DNA of 64,000 bases from RGIG4708 sp045538875 (GCA_045538875.1 JAZQEG010000009.1:78991-142990), one strand, 5' to 3'. Positions 37,633-47,791 are shown, counted from the stretch's first letter. Program-made: numbers and translations. Notes: generated by a model not told the origin, from the sequence alone.

Positions 37633-38337
37633 ATGAACAACAAAAAGTGTATTGTTATAGCAAAGGATGCACCGCAAAAAGCAAAAAAAAATTTAAAAAA
37701 TATGGGCTATTGTGTAATACAAAGTGCTCCGCTAAGTAATGTAAACAAAGCACTTAAATATCACCCTGATATGCAGCTTGTAAAGGGCGACAAATGTTAC
37801 ATATGCGCACCCGAATGTTATGAGTATTACAAACCATATTTTGAAATGTTAAATATAAGGCTTGTAAAGGGCAGCACAACTCCTGAGGAAAAATATCCTT
37901 TTGATGTGTGCTACAATGTTGCAGTTGTGGGCAATTACGCCGTGCATAATTTTAACTATACCGACAAACAATTTTTAAAGCACTGTGCTTTTAAGCATAT
38001 AGATGTAAAGCAGGGCTACTCAAAGTGCTCATTGTGTGTTGTTAGCAGCAATGCAGTAATAACCGCTGATGAGGGAATTGCAAAAACACTTGAAAATTTT
38101 GGCATTGAAGTGCTTAAGGTATCTGCAGGAAATGTAAAATTAGAGCCTTATGAATATGGCTTTATAGGCGGTGCATCGGGGCTTATAGACAAAAACAAGC
38201 TTGCGTTTTGCGGCGATGTTTCACTTCATCCCGATTACAAAAAAATAAAAGATTTTTGTTTAAAACATGGTGTTGAAATTATCGGTTTAACAAGCGGTCA
38301 ATTGGTGGATGTTGGAACAATTATACTGCTGGGATAA
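37633..38337 (+). CDS. DUF6873 family protein (GME-fold)
   Basis: A 234-residue soluble protein that I assign to the DUF6873 family of the guanidino-group-modifying-enzyme fold. Seen: alternating strands such as KCIVIAKDAP, a mid-region KQGYSKCSLCVVSSNAVITADEGIA, and a C-terminal FCGDVSLHPDY and IGLTSGQLVDVGTIILLG. Activity unknown. It is the first gene of a three-gene unit and is preceded by a palindrome-overlapped promoter, so it may be repressed under some conditions. Confidence 0.65.
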   Translation: MNNKKCIVIAKDAPQKAKKNLKNMGYCVIQSAPLSNVNKALKYHPDMQLVKGDKCYICAPECYEYYKPYFEMLNIRLVKGSTTPEEKYPFDVCYNVAVVGNYAVHNFNYTDKQFLKHCAFKHIDVKQGYSKCSLCVVSSNAVITADEGIAKTLENFGIEVLKVSAGNVKLEPYEYGFIGGASGLIDKNKLAFCGDVSLHPDYKKIKDFCLKHGVEIIGLTSGQLVDVGTIILLG

Positions 38338-38383
38338 TAAAATAATCATATACACATACTAATTGCGAAGGGATGTGTGTGTG

Positions 38384-39157
38384 ATGCAACGAGTGTTGCA
38401 AATGAGTAGTCGGTACGATTGTTCAGGCTTGTTTGCACAGCGTTTTTTAACAAAAAAACACGCTAATAATTATAATATACAAATAATTATAGATTTTGAC
38501 GATTTTGAATATTTTAATAAAACAATATGCGAATGTATAATAAAATATTTTGTAGAGCCGTATATCAATAATATAATCACTGTTGAAAACAATTGCTTTA
38601 ACTCGCAGGAAAAGCAGTTAATATATAACGAAATAATTGAGTCAGCCGACTTTGACGAAATGCGTGAGGAGGTTGCAAAAATCACCTGTCAAAGCTCAGT
38701 AATTAATATTGAGGGCATTTTTCATTTTAGGCTGAGCGATTGGCTGAGTGATTTAAAAGAATTATGTAATGAGGTTGCTGATAAGTATATATTAAAAAAT
38801 GAGTATCTCGATTTTATAAGGATGCTGAGGTTTTTTGCATCGGTAAATTACGGCAATGCAGATGTTGTAAATGTTGTTATGAAGTCGCTTGAAAGTGCAG
38901 ATATACTTGATGAGGCATTTAATTGTTTTGATATTTCGGATGTGGGCTACAACTATGAATTTGCTTATGCAGGAGAAATATTTGAGTATGACAGTGTGGT
39001 ATCGGTGCTTGTAGAGATGTCGCCAAGGCAAATAATGCTTCACAACTGGAAAAATTACAAAAACAGTCAACTTATTGAAACACTTATTAATATTTTTGAC
39101 GAAAGAGTAAAATTTTGCGATGGTTGCAGGTTTTGCGCAGAGGAAAAAAACCAATGA
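38384..39157 (+). CDS. YtxC-like putative sporulation protein
   Basis: A 257-residue protein whose helical body and Cys-rich terminus (IFDERVKFCDGCRFC) match my recollection of the YtxC-like family annotated as a putative sporulation protein. The molecular role is unknown. Start is uncertain: ATG 38384 or the in-frame GTG codons at 38375/38381 after GAAGGG. It overlaps the radical SAM gene by 4 bases. Confidence 0.6.
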   Translation: MQRVLQMSSRYDCSGLFAQRFLTKKHANNYNIQIIIDFDDFEYFNKTICECIIKYFVEPYINNIITVENNCFNSQEKQLIYNEIIESADFDEMREEVAKITCQSSVINIEGIFHFRLSDWLSDLKELCNEVADKYILKNEYLDFIRMLRFFASVNYGNADVVNVVMKSLESADILDEAFNCFDISDVGYNYEFAYAGEIFEYDSVVSVLVEMSPRQIMLHNWKNYKNSQLIETLINIFDERVKFCDGCRFCAEEKNQ

Positions 39158-40818
39158 AATTTTTGCTTGTGGCATTAAATTCAAAATATATCCATTCATC
39201 TTTGGCTGCCAGATGCCTTTATTCGGCAGTTAAAGATGATTTTTGTGTGGTTATGGCAGAGTATACAATAAACGACAGTATGTCACATATTTTATCCAAA
39301 ATATATAGGCAAAAACCTGATGTGGTTGCTTTTTCGTGCTATATATGGAATTTTAATCAAATACTTTTGCTTTGCCAAAACATAAAGCAGGCAGACCCAA
39401 ACATAAAAATAATTCTTGGCGGCCCCGAGGTAAGCTTTAGCCAAAAAGAGATTATGCAAAAAAACAGAAGTGTTGATTTTGTAATTTCGGGCGAGGGCGA
39501 GGTTACAATAAAACAGCTTTTTAGTGCCATAAGCCAAAACGGCAGTTACAACATAGAGGGCGTGACATACCGTAGCGGCAGCGAGATAATTGTAAATAAG
39601 CAGCGTAATCCTGTTGATAACCTTGACGATTTGCCATTTGTATATGATGATACAATTGATGAGTTTAAAAACAAAATTATATATTATGAATCTTCACGCG
39701 GATGTCCGTTTTCGTGCAGCTACTGCCTTTCGGGCGAAAACAGCAAGGTAAGATTTTTGAGCATTGACAGAGTAAAAAAGGATATAGACTTTTTTATAGA
39801 GCACAATGTACCTCTTGTAAAATTTGTTGACCGTACCTTTAATGCCAACAGGCACCGCGCATATGATATATTTGAATATATTATAAATAACGCAAAAAAC
39901 ACAAAGTTTCATATGGAGCTTGCAGGCGATTTGCTTGATGATGCAACCATAGAGCTACTCAAAACTGCACCAAAACATATAATGCAGTTTGAAATAGGAG
40001 TGCAGACCACAAACTCAAAAACAATGACCGCCATCAATCGCAAAATCAATCAGGACAAGCTATTTAAAAATATAGCAAAGCTTATGGAAAATGGCAACAT
40101 ACATATACATCTTGATTTGATTGCAGGGTTGCCTTATGAAGATTTGGAGTCGTTTAAAAAGTCGTTTAATGATGTTATGTCATTAAAACCCGATGTACTC
40201 CAAGTTGGCTTTTTAAAACTGCTTGACGGTTCCAAGGTAAAAAGCCAAATTAATGAGTTTGGCTATCGTTATAGCCAAATCGCACCTTACGAAGTGATTT
40301 CAAACAAGTTTATATCATACGATGAAATTTTGTTTTTGCACGATTTTGAAGAGGTGTTTGAAAAGTTTTATAACAATAGCGGTTTTACCAAAACACTTGA
40401 GCTGATTTTTGACAAATACAAAAACTGGTTTGATGTGTTTGCTGATTTGGCAAAATATTTTGATAAAAACGCTCTTTTTGATATGTCACTCTCAAAGCAA
40501 AGTCTGTATGATGTTTTGTATGAGTTTACAAATTATAAAAAAATTGATGCAAAAGAGGCAATCAAATTTGATTATATAAAGCACCTTAAAAGTCATACTG
40601 CTCCCAAGTGGTGTAAGCAAGAGTACAGTGCCAATTTTGAGGCAAAGTGCCACGAGGTTTTAAAGGACGAATATTTTAAACAAAAAAACCTACCGCACTA
40701 TTATGATGTGCCTGCAAAAAGGGTAATCAAAACGGTACATTTTGAAAAATTTTCTTACGGGGTACTTTTGTTTGACCATGTAAGCGGCAATGTAATTGAT
40801 GTAACCAAATATTTTTAA
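39154..40818 (+). CDS. B12-binding domain radical SAM protein (DUF4080 type)
   Basis: A 554-residue enzyme with an N-terminal cobalamin-binding Rossmann domain (about residues 1-140; VVAFSCYIWNFNQI, ILGGPEVSF). The radical SAM core has CPFSCSYCLS near residue 190, and the C-terminal ~200-residue DUF4080-like region follows. Products of this class are unknown, often methylation or tailoring reactions. ATG 39154 overlaps the previous stop (ATGA) and has AGAGGA upstream. Confidence 0.88.
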   Translation: MKFLLVALNSKYIHSSLAARCLYSAVKDDFCVVMAEYTINDSMSHILSKIYRQKPDVVAFSCYIWNFNQILLLCQNIKQADPNIKIILGGPEVSFSQKEIMQKNRSVDFVISGEGEVTIKQLFSAISQNGSYNIEGVTYRSGSEIIVNKQRNPVDNLDDLPFVYDDTIDEFKNKIIYYESSRGCPFSCSYCLSGENSKVRFLSIDRVKKDIDFFIEHNVPLVKFVDRTFNANRHRAYDIFEYIINNAKNTKFHMELAGDLLDDATIELLKTAPKHIMQFEIGVQTTNSKTMTAINRKINQDKLFKNIAKLMENGNIHIHLDLIAGLPYEDLESFKKSFNDVMSLKPDVLQVGFLKLLDGSKVKSQINEFGYRYSQIAPYEVISNKFISYDEILFLHDFEEVFEKFYNNSGFTKTLELIFDKYKNWFDVFADLAKYFDKNALFDMSLSKQSLYDVLYEFTNYKKIDAKEAIKFDYIKHLKSHTAPKWCKQEYSANFEAKCHEVLKDEYFKQKNLPHYYDVPAKRVIKTVHFEKFSYGVLLFDHVSGNVIDVTKYF

Positions 40819-40827
40819 TATACCAAC

Positions 40828-40870
40828 AAATGAGGAGTAAAAAATCTAAATGGTTTTTTGCTCCTCATTT
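40828..40870 (+). terminator. Intrinsic terminator
   Basis: A 17-bp stem with one G-U pair (40828-40844 with 40854-40870), A-rich before and ending in ATTT. It closes the 37.6-40.8 kb unit and may act in both directions. Confidence 0.8.
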
Positions 40871-40938
40871 TATATACATAAAAATAATTCTTTTGATAAT
40901 AATAGTTGTATAAAATTACATCAAAAGGAGTTTTGCTG

Positions 40939-43200
40939 ATGAATTTAAATAAAATTACCAATCAGAAATATCAAAAAGATATAAATGAATGTACAACAGA
41001 ACAATTGTATGTTTGCATTTCTGAAATGGTAAACCAAAAAATGAAAAACAAAATTACAAAATCAAAAGGTAAAAAGCTGTATTATATATGTGCAGAATTT
41101 TTAATCGGCAAACTTCTTTGCAACAACCTTATTAATCTTGGTATGTATGATGATATAAAAAACCAACTTGAGCAAAGCGGAAAAAGCATATGCGATATAG
41201 AAGATTTTGAACCCGAACCGTCGCTTGGTAACGGAGGACTTGGCAGGCTTGCGGCGTGCTTTTTGGATTCGATTGCAACACTTGGATTAAACGGCGACGG
41301 AATGGGCCTTTTGTATCATTTTGGATTGTTTAAACAGGTTTTTGTAAAAAACAAACAAACAGAGCAACCAAACGAATGGCTGAGCGGCAGCACCTTTGTT
41401 ACCAAAACAGACAGGTCTTACGAAGTAAAGTTCCCTGGCGGAAACGTAATTTCGCAACTTAATCAAATAAGCATTGCAGGCTATGGCGGCAGAGTAAACA
41501 AACTCAATTTGTTTGATATAAAAACAGTAGATGAAAGTATTGTTTCAGATGGAATTGAGTTTAACAAAAGTGATATCAAAAAAAATCTCACACTGTTTTT
41601 GTATCCTGATGACAGCACCCCTGAGGGTAAAGCTTTAAGGCTATACCAACAGTATTTTATGGTTTCGTCAAGTGCACAAATGATAATTGATGAATGTGTA
41701 GAGGCAGGATGCCGACTTTATGATTTAAATGACTATGCGGTAATTCAGCTAAACGATACTCACCCTACGCTCATAATTCCTGAGCTTATAAGAATTTTGA
41801 CAGACAGGGGAATTGATTTAGACAGAGCAATAGATATAGTTACAAAATGCTGTGCGTATACCAACCATACAATTTTAGCTGAGGCACTTGAAAAATGGGA
41901 CATGTCTGTAATGGAAAGCGTAGTGCCGCAGCTTGTTGATATAATTAAAATACTTGACAAAAAAGTGCGCCAAAAATTTGACGATGAGTCTGTTTATATA
42001 ATAGAAAACAACACGGTAAAAATGGCATATATGGCTATTCATTATTGCTTTTGTATTAATGGTGTAGCAAAACTTCATACCGAAATTTTAAAAAATAACG
42101 AGCTTAATAATTTTTACAAAATATATCCTCAAAAGTTTAAAAATATGACAAACGGCATAACCTTTAGGCGTTGGCTTATTAAGTGCAATCCGCTCCTTGC
42201 CGATACAATTGAGTCGTATATCGGCACTGATTATATAAAAAATGCAAATGAGCTTGAGCAACTTTTAAAGCACAAAAATGATGATGTGCTTGTTAACAAA
42301 ATAATGCAAATTAAATCACAAGCAAAATTGTCACTTTGTAAATATCTAAAAATCTCGCATGGGTATGACATAAACCCTGATTCAATTTTTGATATTCAGA
42401 TAAAAAGACTTCACGAATACAAAAGGCAGCAGCTTAACGCATTGTATATAATTTACAAATATCTGCAAATAAAAGAGGGCATATGTCCTAAAACGCCTAT
42501 TAGCTTTATATTTGGTGCAAAGGCTGCTCCCTCATATGTGCTTGCAAAGGATATTATTCATATGATTTTGTGCCTGGCACATATCATTAACAATGACAAT
42601 GAGGCAAACAAATATATAAAAGTATTTTTTGTGGAAAATTACAATGTTACTCTTGCCGAAAAGCTCATTCCTGCCTGCGATATATCGGAGCAGATATCTC
42701 TTGCATCAAAAGAGGCCAGCGGCACTGGTAATATGAAGTTTATGCTAAACGGTGCAATAACTCTTGGCACAGAGGATGGAGCAAATGTAGAAATTCACAA
42801 TCTTGTGGGCGATGACAACATATACATTTTTGGTGCCAAAAGTGATGAGGTTATAGATAAATACAAAACAGGCAGCTACAGTTCCAAAACAATATACAAT
42901 AGTTGCCAAAATGCCAAAAAATGTGTGGACTTTATCACATGTAACAAAATGATGGATGTTGGGGATAAAACATCTCTTGAGAGGATAAAAAACGAACTTA
43001 TAAACAAAGACTGGTTTATGACGCTGCTCGATTTTGAAGATTATATAAAAATAAAAGAAAAGGCATTTAACGACTATGAGTCAAAAGAGGAATGGGGGAG
43101 AAAAATGCTTGTAAACATTGCAAAGGCAGGATATTTTTCGTCGGACAGAACGATAAAAGAATATAATAATCAAATATGGAATTTGGAGGAAAAAATATGA
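40939..43200 (+). CDS. glgP: Glycogen/alpha-glucan phosphorylase
   Basis: Releases glucose-1-P from alpha-1,4-glucans. The 753-residue product shows EPEPSLGNGGLGRLAACFLDS, NDTHPTL, KRLHEYKRQQLNALY and the PLP site EASGTGNMKFMLNGA (Lys600). Slightly shorter than the typical 800-residue enzyme, lacking some N-terminal regulatory sequence. Start ATG 40939 has AAAGGAG at 40924. It overlaps the PTS gene by 4 bases and heads an alpha-glucan cluster. Confidence 0.95.
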   Translation: MNLNKITNQKYQKDINECTTEQLYVCISEMVNQKMKNKITKSKGKKLYYICAEFLIGKLLCNNLINLGMYDDIKNQLEQSGKSICDIEDFEPEPSLGNGGLGRLAACFLDSIATLGLNGDGMGLLYHFGLFKQVFVKNKQTEQPNEWLSGSTFVTKTDRSYEVKFPGGNVISQLNQISIAGYGGRVNKLNLFDIKTVDESIVSDGIEFNKSDIKKNLTLFLYPDDSTPEGKALRLYQQYFMVSSSAQMIIDECVEAGCRLYDLNDYAVIQLNDTHPTLIIPELIRILTDRGIDLDRAIDIVTKCCAYTNHTILAEALEKWDMSVMESVVPQLVDIIKILDKKVRQKFDDESVYIIENNTVKMAYMAIHYCFCINGVAKLHTEILKNNELNNFYKIYPQKFKNMTNGITFRRWLIKCNPLLADTIESYIGTDYIKNANELEQLLKHKNDDVLVNKIMQIKSQAKLSLCKYLKISHGYDINPDSIFDIQIKRLHEYKRQQLNALYIIYKYLQIKEGICPKTPISFIFGAKAAPSYVLAKDIIHMILCLAHIINNDNEANKYIKVFFVENYNVTLAEKLIPACDISEQISLASKEASGTGNMKFMLNGAITLGTEDGANVEIHNLVGDDNIYIFGAKSDEVIDKYKTGSYSSKTIYNSCQNAKKCVDFITCNKMMDVGDKTSLERIKNELINKDWFMTLLDFEDYIKIKEKAFNDYESKEEWGRKMLVNIAKAGYFSSDRTIKEYNNQIWNLEEKI

Positions 43201-45308
43201 GCAAAAAAATATGTTCAATACTTTCGCCAATGTCAGGAAAGCTTGTGCCTCTTGAGTCGCTAAATGATGAGGTGTTTTCGCAAAAAATTCTTGGCGATGG
43301 TATTGCAATTGAGCCCAGTAGCGGTGAGGTTACGAGCCCTGTAAAAGGCGAAATAATTTCGGTTGCCGAAACACTTCATGCTTACGGCATCAAAAGCGAG
43401 GATGGTGTAGAAATACTCATACACATAGGGCTCGACTCAGTAAAACTTGGCGGAAAAGGCTTTAAAAGCCTTGTTTCGGTAGGTGACAAGGTGGATATTG
43501 GTCAACCTATATGCAATGTTGATATTAACCTGCTTCAAAAAAACAACATATCACCAATTACACCTGTTGTAATTACAAGCGAGGTTTACAATATTAACAA
43601 AAAAAGCGGAAATGTATCGGCAAACCGTGATACGATTTTAGAATTTTCATGTGCCGCACAAGAGCAACCACAACAAAAAAAGGAAAGCAAATTAAGTTTT
43701 GATTTTTTGCAAAAACTTGGTAAAGTTTTAATTGTTGTAATTGCAGTAATGCCTGCTGCAGGCATAATGATAAGCATAGGTAAGCTTATATCTATGCTTG
43801 GTGGAGGTGCATTTGTTACAACCATTGCATCCATTGCCGAAAACATTGGTTGGGCAATCATTACAAATTTGCACATTTTGTTTGCTGTTGCAATAGGCGG
43901 CTCGTGGGCAAAGGAGCGCTCGGGTGGAGCCTTTGCGGCACTTATAGCATTTATACTCATAAACAACATTACGGGTAATATTTTTGGTGTTACATCAGAT
44001 ATGCTTGCCAACCCCGATGCTGTAACCAAAACACTTTTTGGTCAGGTAATACCAGTAGACGGCTATTTTACCGAGGTGCTTGGCAGTCCTGCACTTAATA
44101 TGGGTGTGTTTGTAGGTATAATTTCGGGTTTTGTTGGAGGTATAACCTACAACAAATTTTACAACTTTAGAAAATTGCCCGATGCTCTTTCGTATTTTAA
44201 CGGTAAAAGATTTGTACCTCTTGCGGTGATTTTTTGGTCTGTAATTGTTTCGCTTGTGCTTTCTGTTGTATGGCCGATTGTTCAGCTCGGTATCAACAAT
44301 TTTGGTATATGGATTGCAAATTCGGCCGATACTTCACCTGTGTTTGCGCCGTTTGTATATGGCACACTCGAAAGATTGCTGCTTCCGTTTGGCCTGCATC
44401 ATATGCTTACAATCCCTATGAACTACACCTCCTTTGGCGGAACTTATATAGTTCAGACAGGAGCCAATGCTGGTGCAGCGGTGTTTGGTCAGGACCCGCT
44501 TTGGCTTGCATGGATTACCGACCTTATCAACTTTAAAAACAACGGTGATTTTGCTTCGTACAATCAGTTGCTTGCAACTGTTGTACCTGCCCGTTTTAAA
44601 GTTGGTCAGATGATTGGTTCAACAGGTCTTTTGCTTGGTGTTGCACTTGCAATGTACCGCCGCATTGACCATGACAAACGCAAGGCATACAACTCAATGT
44701 TTATATCAACATCTCTTGCAGTATTTTTAACAGGTGTTACAGAGCCAATTGAATTTATGTTTATGTTTACTGCAATACCCCTTTATATAGTTTATTCAAT
44801 TTTGCAGGGCATTGCCTTTGCAACTGCGGGTATTGTTAATTTGAGGCTTCATTCGTTTGGCAACATTGAGTTTTTGACACGACTTCCTATGTCGCTCAAA
44901 GCAGGGCTTGGATGGGATGTTATCAACTTTGTAATTGCATGCATAGTATTTTTTGCAATTGGCTATTTTGTTGCATACTATATGATAGGCAAGTTTGCAT
45001 ATGCAACTCCAGGCAGACTTGGCAATTACAACGATGATAATGATGTAAGCAAAGGTGTTACAAAAGGTGAGGGCAATTTACAAGCACAAAAAATAATAAC
45101 CTTGCTTGGCGGTAAAGATAACATCGTGCTTGTAGATGCGTGTATGACGCGCCTTAGAGTTACTGTTAAGGATGATACCAAAGTAGCACCAGTTGACGAA
45201 TGGAAAAAAGAGGGTGCGCTTGGCCTTATTGTAAAAGGTAACGGAGTTCAGGCTGTGTATGGGCCAAAGGCAGATGTGCTTAAATCTGATATAAACGATA
45301 TTTTGTGA
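43197..45308 (+). CDS. PTS glucose/maltose-family permease, domain order IIA-IIC-IIB
   Basis: Phosphotransferase permease of the glucose superfamily, 703 residues. The N-terminal IIA (Crr-like, about 1-150) has the phospho-His in ILIHIGLDSV (His76). A membrane IIC domain (about 165-600) has VTEPIEFMF and the maltose/glucose-type AMPAAGIMISIG opening. The C-terminal IIB has the phospho-Cys in VDACMTRLRV (Cys649). Clustering with glgP and malQ suggests maltose or a maltodextrin as substrate; glucose cannot be excluded. Confidence 0.92.
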   Translation: MSKKICSILSPMSGKLVPLESLNDEVFSQKILGDGIAIEPSSGEVTSPVKGEIISVAETLHAYGIKSEDGVEILIHIGLDSVKLGGKGFKSLVSVGDKVDIGQPICNVDINLLQKNNISPITPVVITSEVYNINKKSGNVSANRDTILEFSCAAQEQPQQKKESKLSFDFLQKLGKVLIVVIAVMPAAGIMISIGKLISMLGGGAFVTTIASIAENIGWAIITNLHILFAVAIGGSWAKERSGGAFAALIAFILINNITGNIFGVTSDMLANPDAVTKTLFGQVIPVDGYFTEVLGSPALNMGVFVGIISGFVGGITYNKFYNFRKLPDALSYFNGKRFVPLAVIFWSVIVSLVLSVVWPIVQLGINNFGIWIANSADTSPVFAPFVYGTLERLLLPFGLHHMLTIPMNYTSFGGTYIVQTGANAGAAVFGQDPLWLAWITDLINFKNNGDFASYNQLLATVVPARFKVGQMIGSTGLLLGVALAMYRRIDHDKRKAYNSMFISTSLAVFLTGVTEPIEFMFMFTAIPLYIVYSILQGIAFATAGIVNLRLHSFGNIEFLTRLPMSLKAGLGWDVINFVIACIVFFAIGYFVAYYMIGKFAYATPGRLGNYNDDNDVSKGVTKGEGNLQAQKIITLLGGKDNIVLVDACMTRLRVTVKDDTKVAPVDEWKKEGALGLIVKGNGVQAVYGPKADVLKSDINDIL

Positions 45309-45324
45309 TAAAGAAGGTGTTTGT

Positions 45325-47592
45325 ATAAAACTTTTAACATTAAATACTCATAGTATCACTGAGCCTGACTATGAAAACAAAGTTAAAATTTTTGTGAACG
45401 AAATATTTCAAATACAACCCGATATAATTGCTCTTCAGGAGGTCAATCAATCAATAAATGCCACTGTAGTTGACACCGATTGTATAAGGTGCGGCAAATG
45501 TCAGATAAAATCGGACAATCACGCAATGAGGATTGTTAACGAGCTTAAAAAGAGAGGCATAAATTATCACTGGAGTTACCTGCCTGTTAAGGTTGGTTAC
45601 CAAAAATATGATGAAGGTCTTGCAGTGCTTTGCAAGTATCCCATACTTGACGCACACGAAATACTTTTGAGCCAACAGGATGATTACAACAACTGGCGCA
45701 CGCGAAAAGCTCTTGTTGTAAAGTTGGGCGACAAAATAGGGTATGTATGCAATGTTCATATGGGCTGGTGGGACGACGAAGCTGACCCGTACAAACAACA
45801 GTGGGAGAGGCTAGAAAGTAAGCTTCCCGACGGCAAAATATGGCTTATGGGTGATTTTAACTCTCCCGACAGCAAAAAAGATGAGGGGTATGACTTAATA
45901 CGCAGTGGCGGCTGGACAGACTTGTACAGGGAGTATTCATCTGACTGTGGATATACAGTCCCCGGCAGTATAGATGGGTGGAAAGGCTGTGCACCAAAGC
46001 GTATTGACTATATATGGCACAATGGTAAAGTAAATGTGCTTTGTGCCAAAGTGTGCTTTAGCGACAAATGTGTTTCAGACCATTTTGGAGTTTTTGCGGA
46101 GGTAGACATTCAAGCAAACAGCAAAAACAGAGCAAGCGGAATACTTTTGCCTATATTTTCGCTTCCCTCAAAGTACGGCATAGGATGCTTTGATAAATGT
46201 GCATACCAATTTGTTGATTTTCTTGCAGACAGCGGCCAAAAGTATTGGCAAATTTTGCCCCTTGGCAGCACAGGCTTTGGCGATTCGCCATATCAGTCTT
46301 TTTCGTCATTTGCTGGCAATCCGTATTTTATAAGCCTTGAGGATTTAATTGAGCAGGGCTTGCTCGATAAAGAAATTTGTGACAAAACAGATTTTGGCTC
46401 AGATAGTACAATGGTAGATTACCAAAAGCTATATCACAACAGATTTGTTATTTTAAACTATGCATATAAAAAATGGAATGAAAACAGCGAGTACAATGAA
46501 TTTTGCAACGCAAATAAGTATTGGCTTGACGATTACAGCTTGTTTATGGCAATAAAAGATAGCTTTGACGGTAAGCCATGGTATATGTGGGACAAGGACA
46601 TTAAAACAAGAGAATGCTACGCTGTTGAAAAATACAAGCAACGCCTATATGATATAATAGAGTTTTACAAATTTATTCAATTTGTATTTTTTAATCAGTG
46701 GCAAAAGCTTAAGTCATACGCAAACAACAAGGGTATAAAATTAATTGGTGACATACCTATATATGCATCAATGGATAGCTGTGACTGCTGGGTTAATCCT
46801 GAGCTTTTTCAGTTTGACAGCAATTTACAGCCAATAGCAGTTGCAGGCTGCCCGCCCGATGGATTTTCGCCAAAAGGTCAGCTTTGGGGCAATCCTTTGT
46901 ATGACTGGGAGCAACACAAAAAGACAAACTACAGCTGGTGGGCAACACGCATTGCATTTAATAAAAAGCTGTATGATATTTTGCGAATAGACCATTTTCG
47001 CGGTTTCGACGAATATTACTCAATACCATTTAATTCACTCGATGCCACAACAGGCAAATGGGAGCAAGGTCCTGGGTATCATTTGTTCGAAACATTTCAA
47101 AAGCTTGGGCTTAATGATGATTTTATTGCCGAAGACCTTGGATTTTTAACAGACAGTGTAAAAGATTTAATTATAAAATGCGGATTTCCTGGCATGAAAA
47201 TTTTGCAGTTTGCCTTTGACAGCCGAGATGACAGCAGCAATGAGCACAAGCCGTACAACTACAACAATAACTGTGTTGTATATACAGGTACTCACGACAA
47301 CAACACTCTTTGTGGATGGTTGCAAAGCATTGGTGATGATGAATTGGCATATTTAAAAGAATTTTTAAATACCGATGATTGTGTTTATGGAATGATAAAA
47401 TGTGCAATGTCCAGCGTTGCTGATATGTGCATTATACCTATGTATGATTATTTGAGTCTTGGTGATATAGCTCGTATCAACACACCATCAACTACTGGCA
47501 ACAACTGGAAGTGGAGGCTTAATGATTTGTCTTTTGCACCCGCTCTTTCAGCAAAAATTTGCAGTTTAACCAAAATGTACGGTAGAATATAA
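45325..47592 (+). CDS. malQ: Endonuclease/exonuclease/phosphatase-family domain fused to 4-alpha-glucanotransferase
   Basis: A 755-residue fusion. Residues 1-~265 are an EEP-fold metal-dependent phosphoesterase or nuclease: LLTLNTHS (Asn), ALQEVN (Glu), MGDFNSP (Asp/Asn), SDHFGVF (Asp/His). Residues ~270-755 are amylomaltase (MalQ): ILLPIFSLPSKYGIGCFD, WQILPLGSTGFGDSPYQ, LRIDHFRGFDEYY (nucleophile Asp), AEDLGFLT and YTGTHDNNTL. The conserved EEP N-terminus begins exactly at an ATA codon (45325), spaced 6 bases from AAGGTG, with no in-frame ATG/GTG/TTG nearby; a GTG at 45394 would delete the first catalytic motif. AUA initiation is inferred. Confidence 0.88.
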   Translation: MKLLTLNTHSITEPDYENKVKIFVNEIFQIQPDIIALQEVNQSINATVVDTDCIRCGKCQIKSDNHAMRIVNELKKRGINYHWSYLPVKVGYQKYDEGLAVLCKYPILDAHEILLSQQDDYNNWRTRKALVVKLGDKIGYVCNVHMGWWDDEADPYKQQWERLESKLPDGKIWLMGDFNSPDSKKDEGYDLIRSGGWTDLYREYSSDCGYTVPGSIDGWKGCAPKRIDYIWHNGKVNVLCAKVCFSDKCVSDHFGVFAEVDIQANSKNRASGILLPIFSLPSKYGIGCFDKCAYQFVDFLADSGQKYWQILPLGSTGFGDSPYQSFSSFAGNPYFISLEDLIEQGLLDKEICDKTDFGSDSTMVDYQKLYHNRFVILNYAYKKWNENSEYNEFCNANKYWLDDYSLFMAIKDSFDGKPWYMWDKDIKTRECYAVEKYKQRLYDIIEFYKFIQFVFFNQWQKLKSYANNKGIKLIGDIPIYASMDSCDCWVNPELFQFDSNLQPIAVAGCPPDGFSPKGQLWGNPLYDWEQHKKTNYSWWATRIAFNKKLYDILRIDHFRGFDEYYSIPFNSLDATTGKWEQGPGYHLFETFQKLGLNDDFIAEDLGFLTDSVKDLIIKCGFPGMKILQFAFDSRDDSSNEHKPYNYNNNCVVYTGTHDNNTLCGWLQSIGDDELAYLKEFLNTDDCVYGMIKCAMSSVADMCIIPMYDYLSLGDIARINTPSTTGNNWKWRLNDLSFAPALSAKICSLTKMYGRI

Positions 47593-47599
47593 TTTGTTT

Positions 47600-47633
47600 A
47601 AAAAGTGTCATACTGGCAAGTGTGGCACTTTTT
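47600..47633 (+). terminator. Intrinsic terminator after the EEP-MalQ gene
   Basis: An 11-bp stem with one G-U pair (47600-47610 with 47623-47633) ending in a run of five T. Confidence 0.8.
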
Positions 47634-47681
47634 GTGCGAAAAATAATTTTGTTAATTTGTCATTTTTTTGTGTATTATGTA

Positions 47682-47778
47682 TTGAAATGGTACAAATTTT
47701 ATGTTAAAATATACTTTGTAATTTTATTCACACACTTAAATGTGTAGCATATAATTTAGCAGTATAAAAATTATATGC
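47682..47778 (+). promoter_or_regulatory. cysK promoter and leader hairpin
   Basis: TTGAAA (47682-47687), 17-base spacer, TAAAAT (47705-47710). The leader has a 10-bp inverted repeat GCATATAATT/AATTATATGC (47747-47756, 47769-47778) that ends at the ribosome site GCGGAGGT, so it could modulate translation. Confidence 0.65.
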
Positions 47779-47791
47779 GGAGGTATATTTA

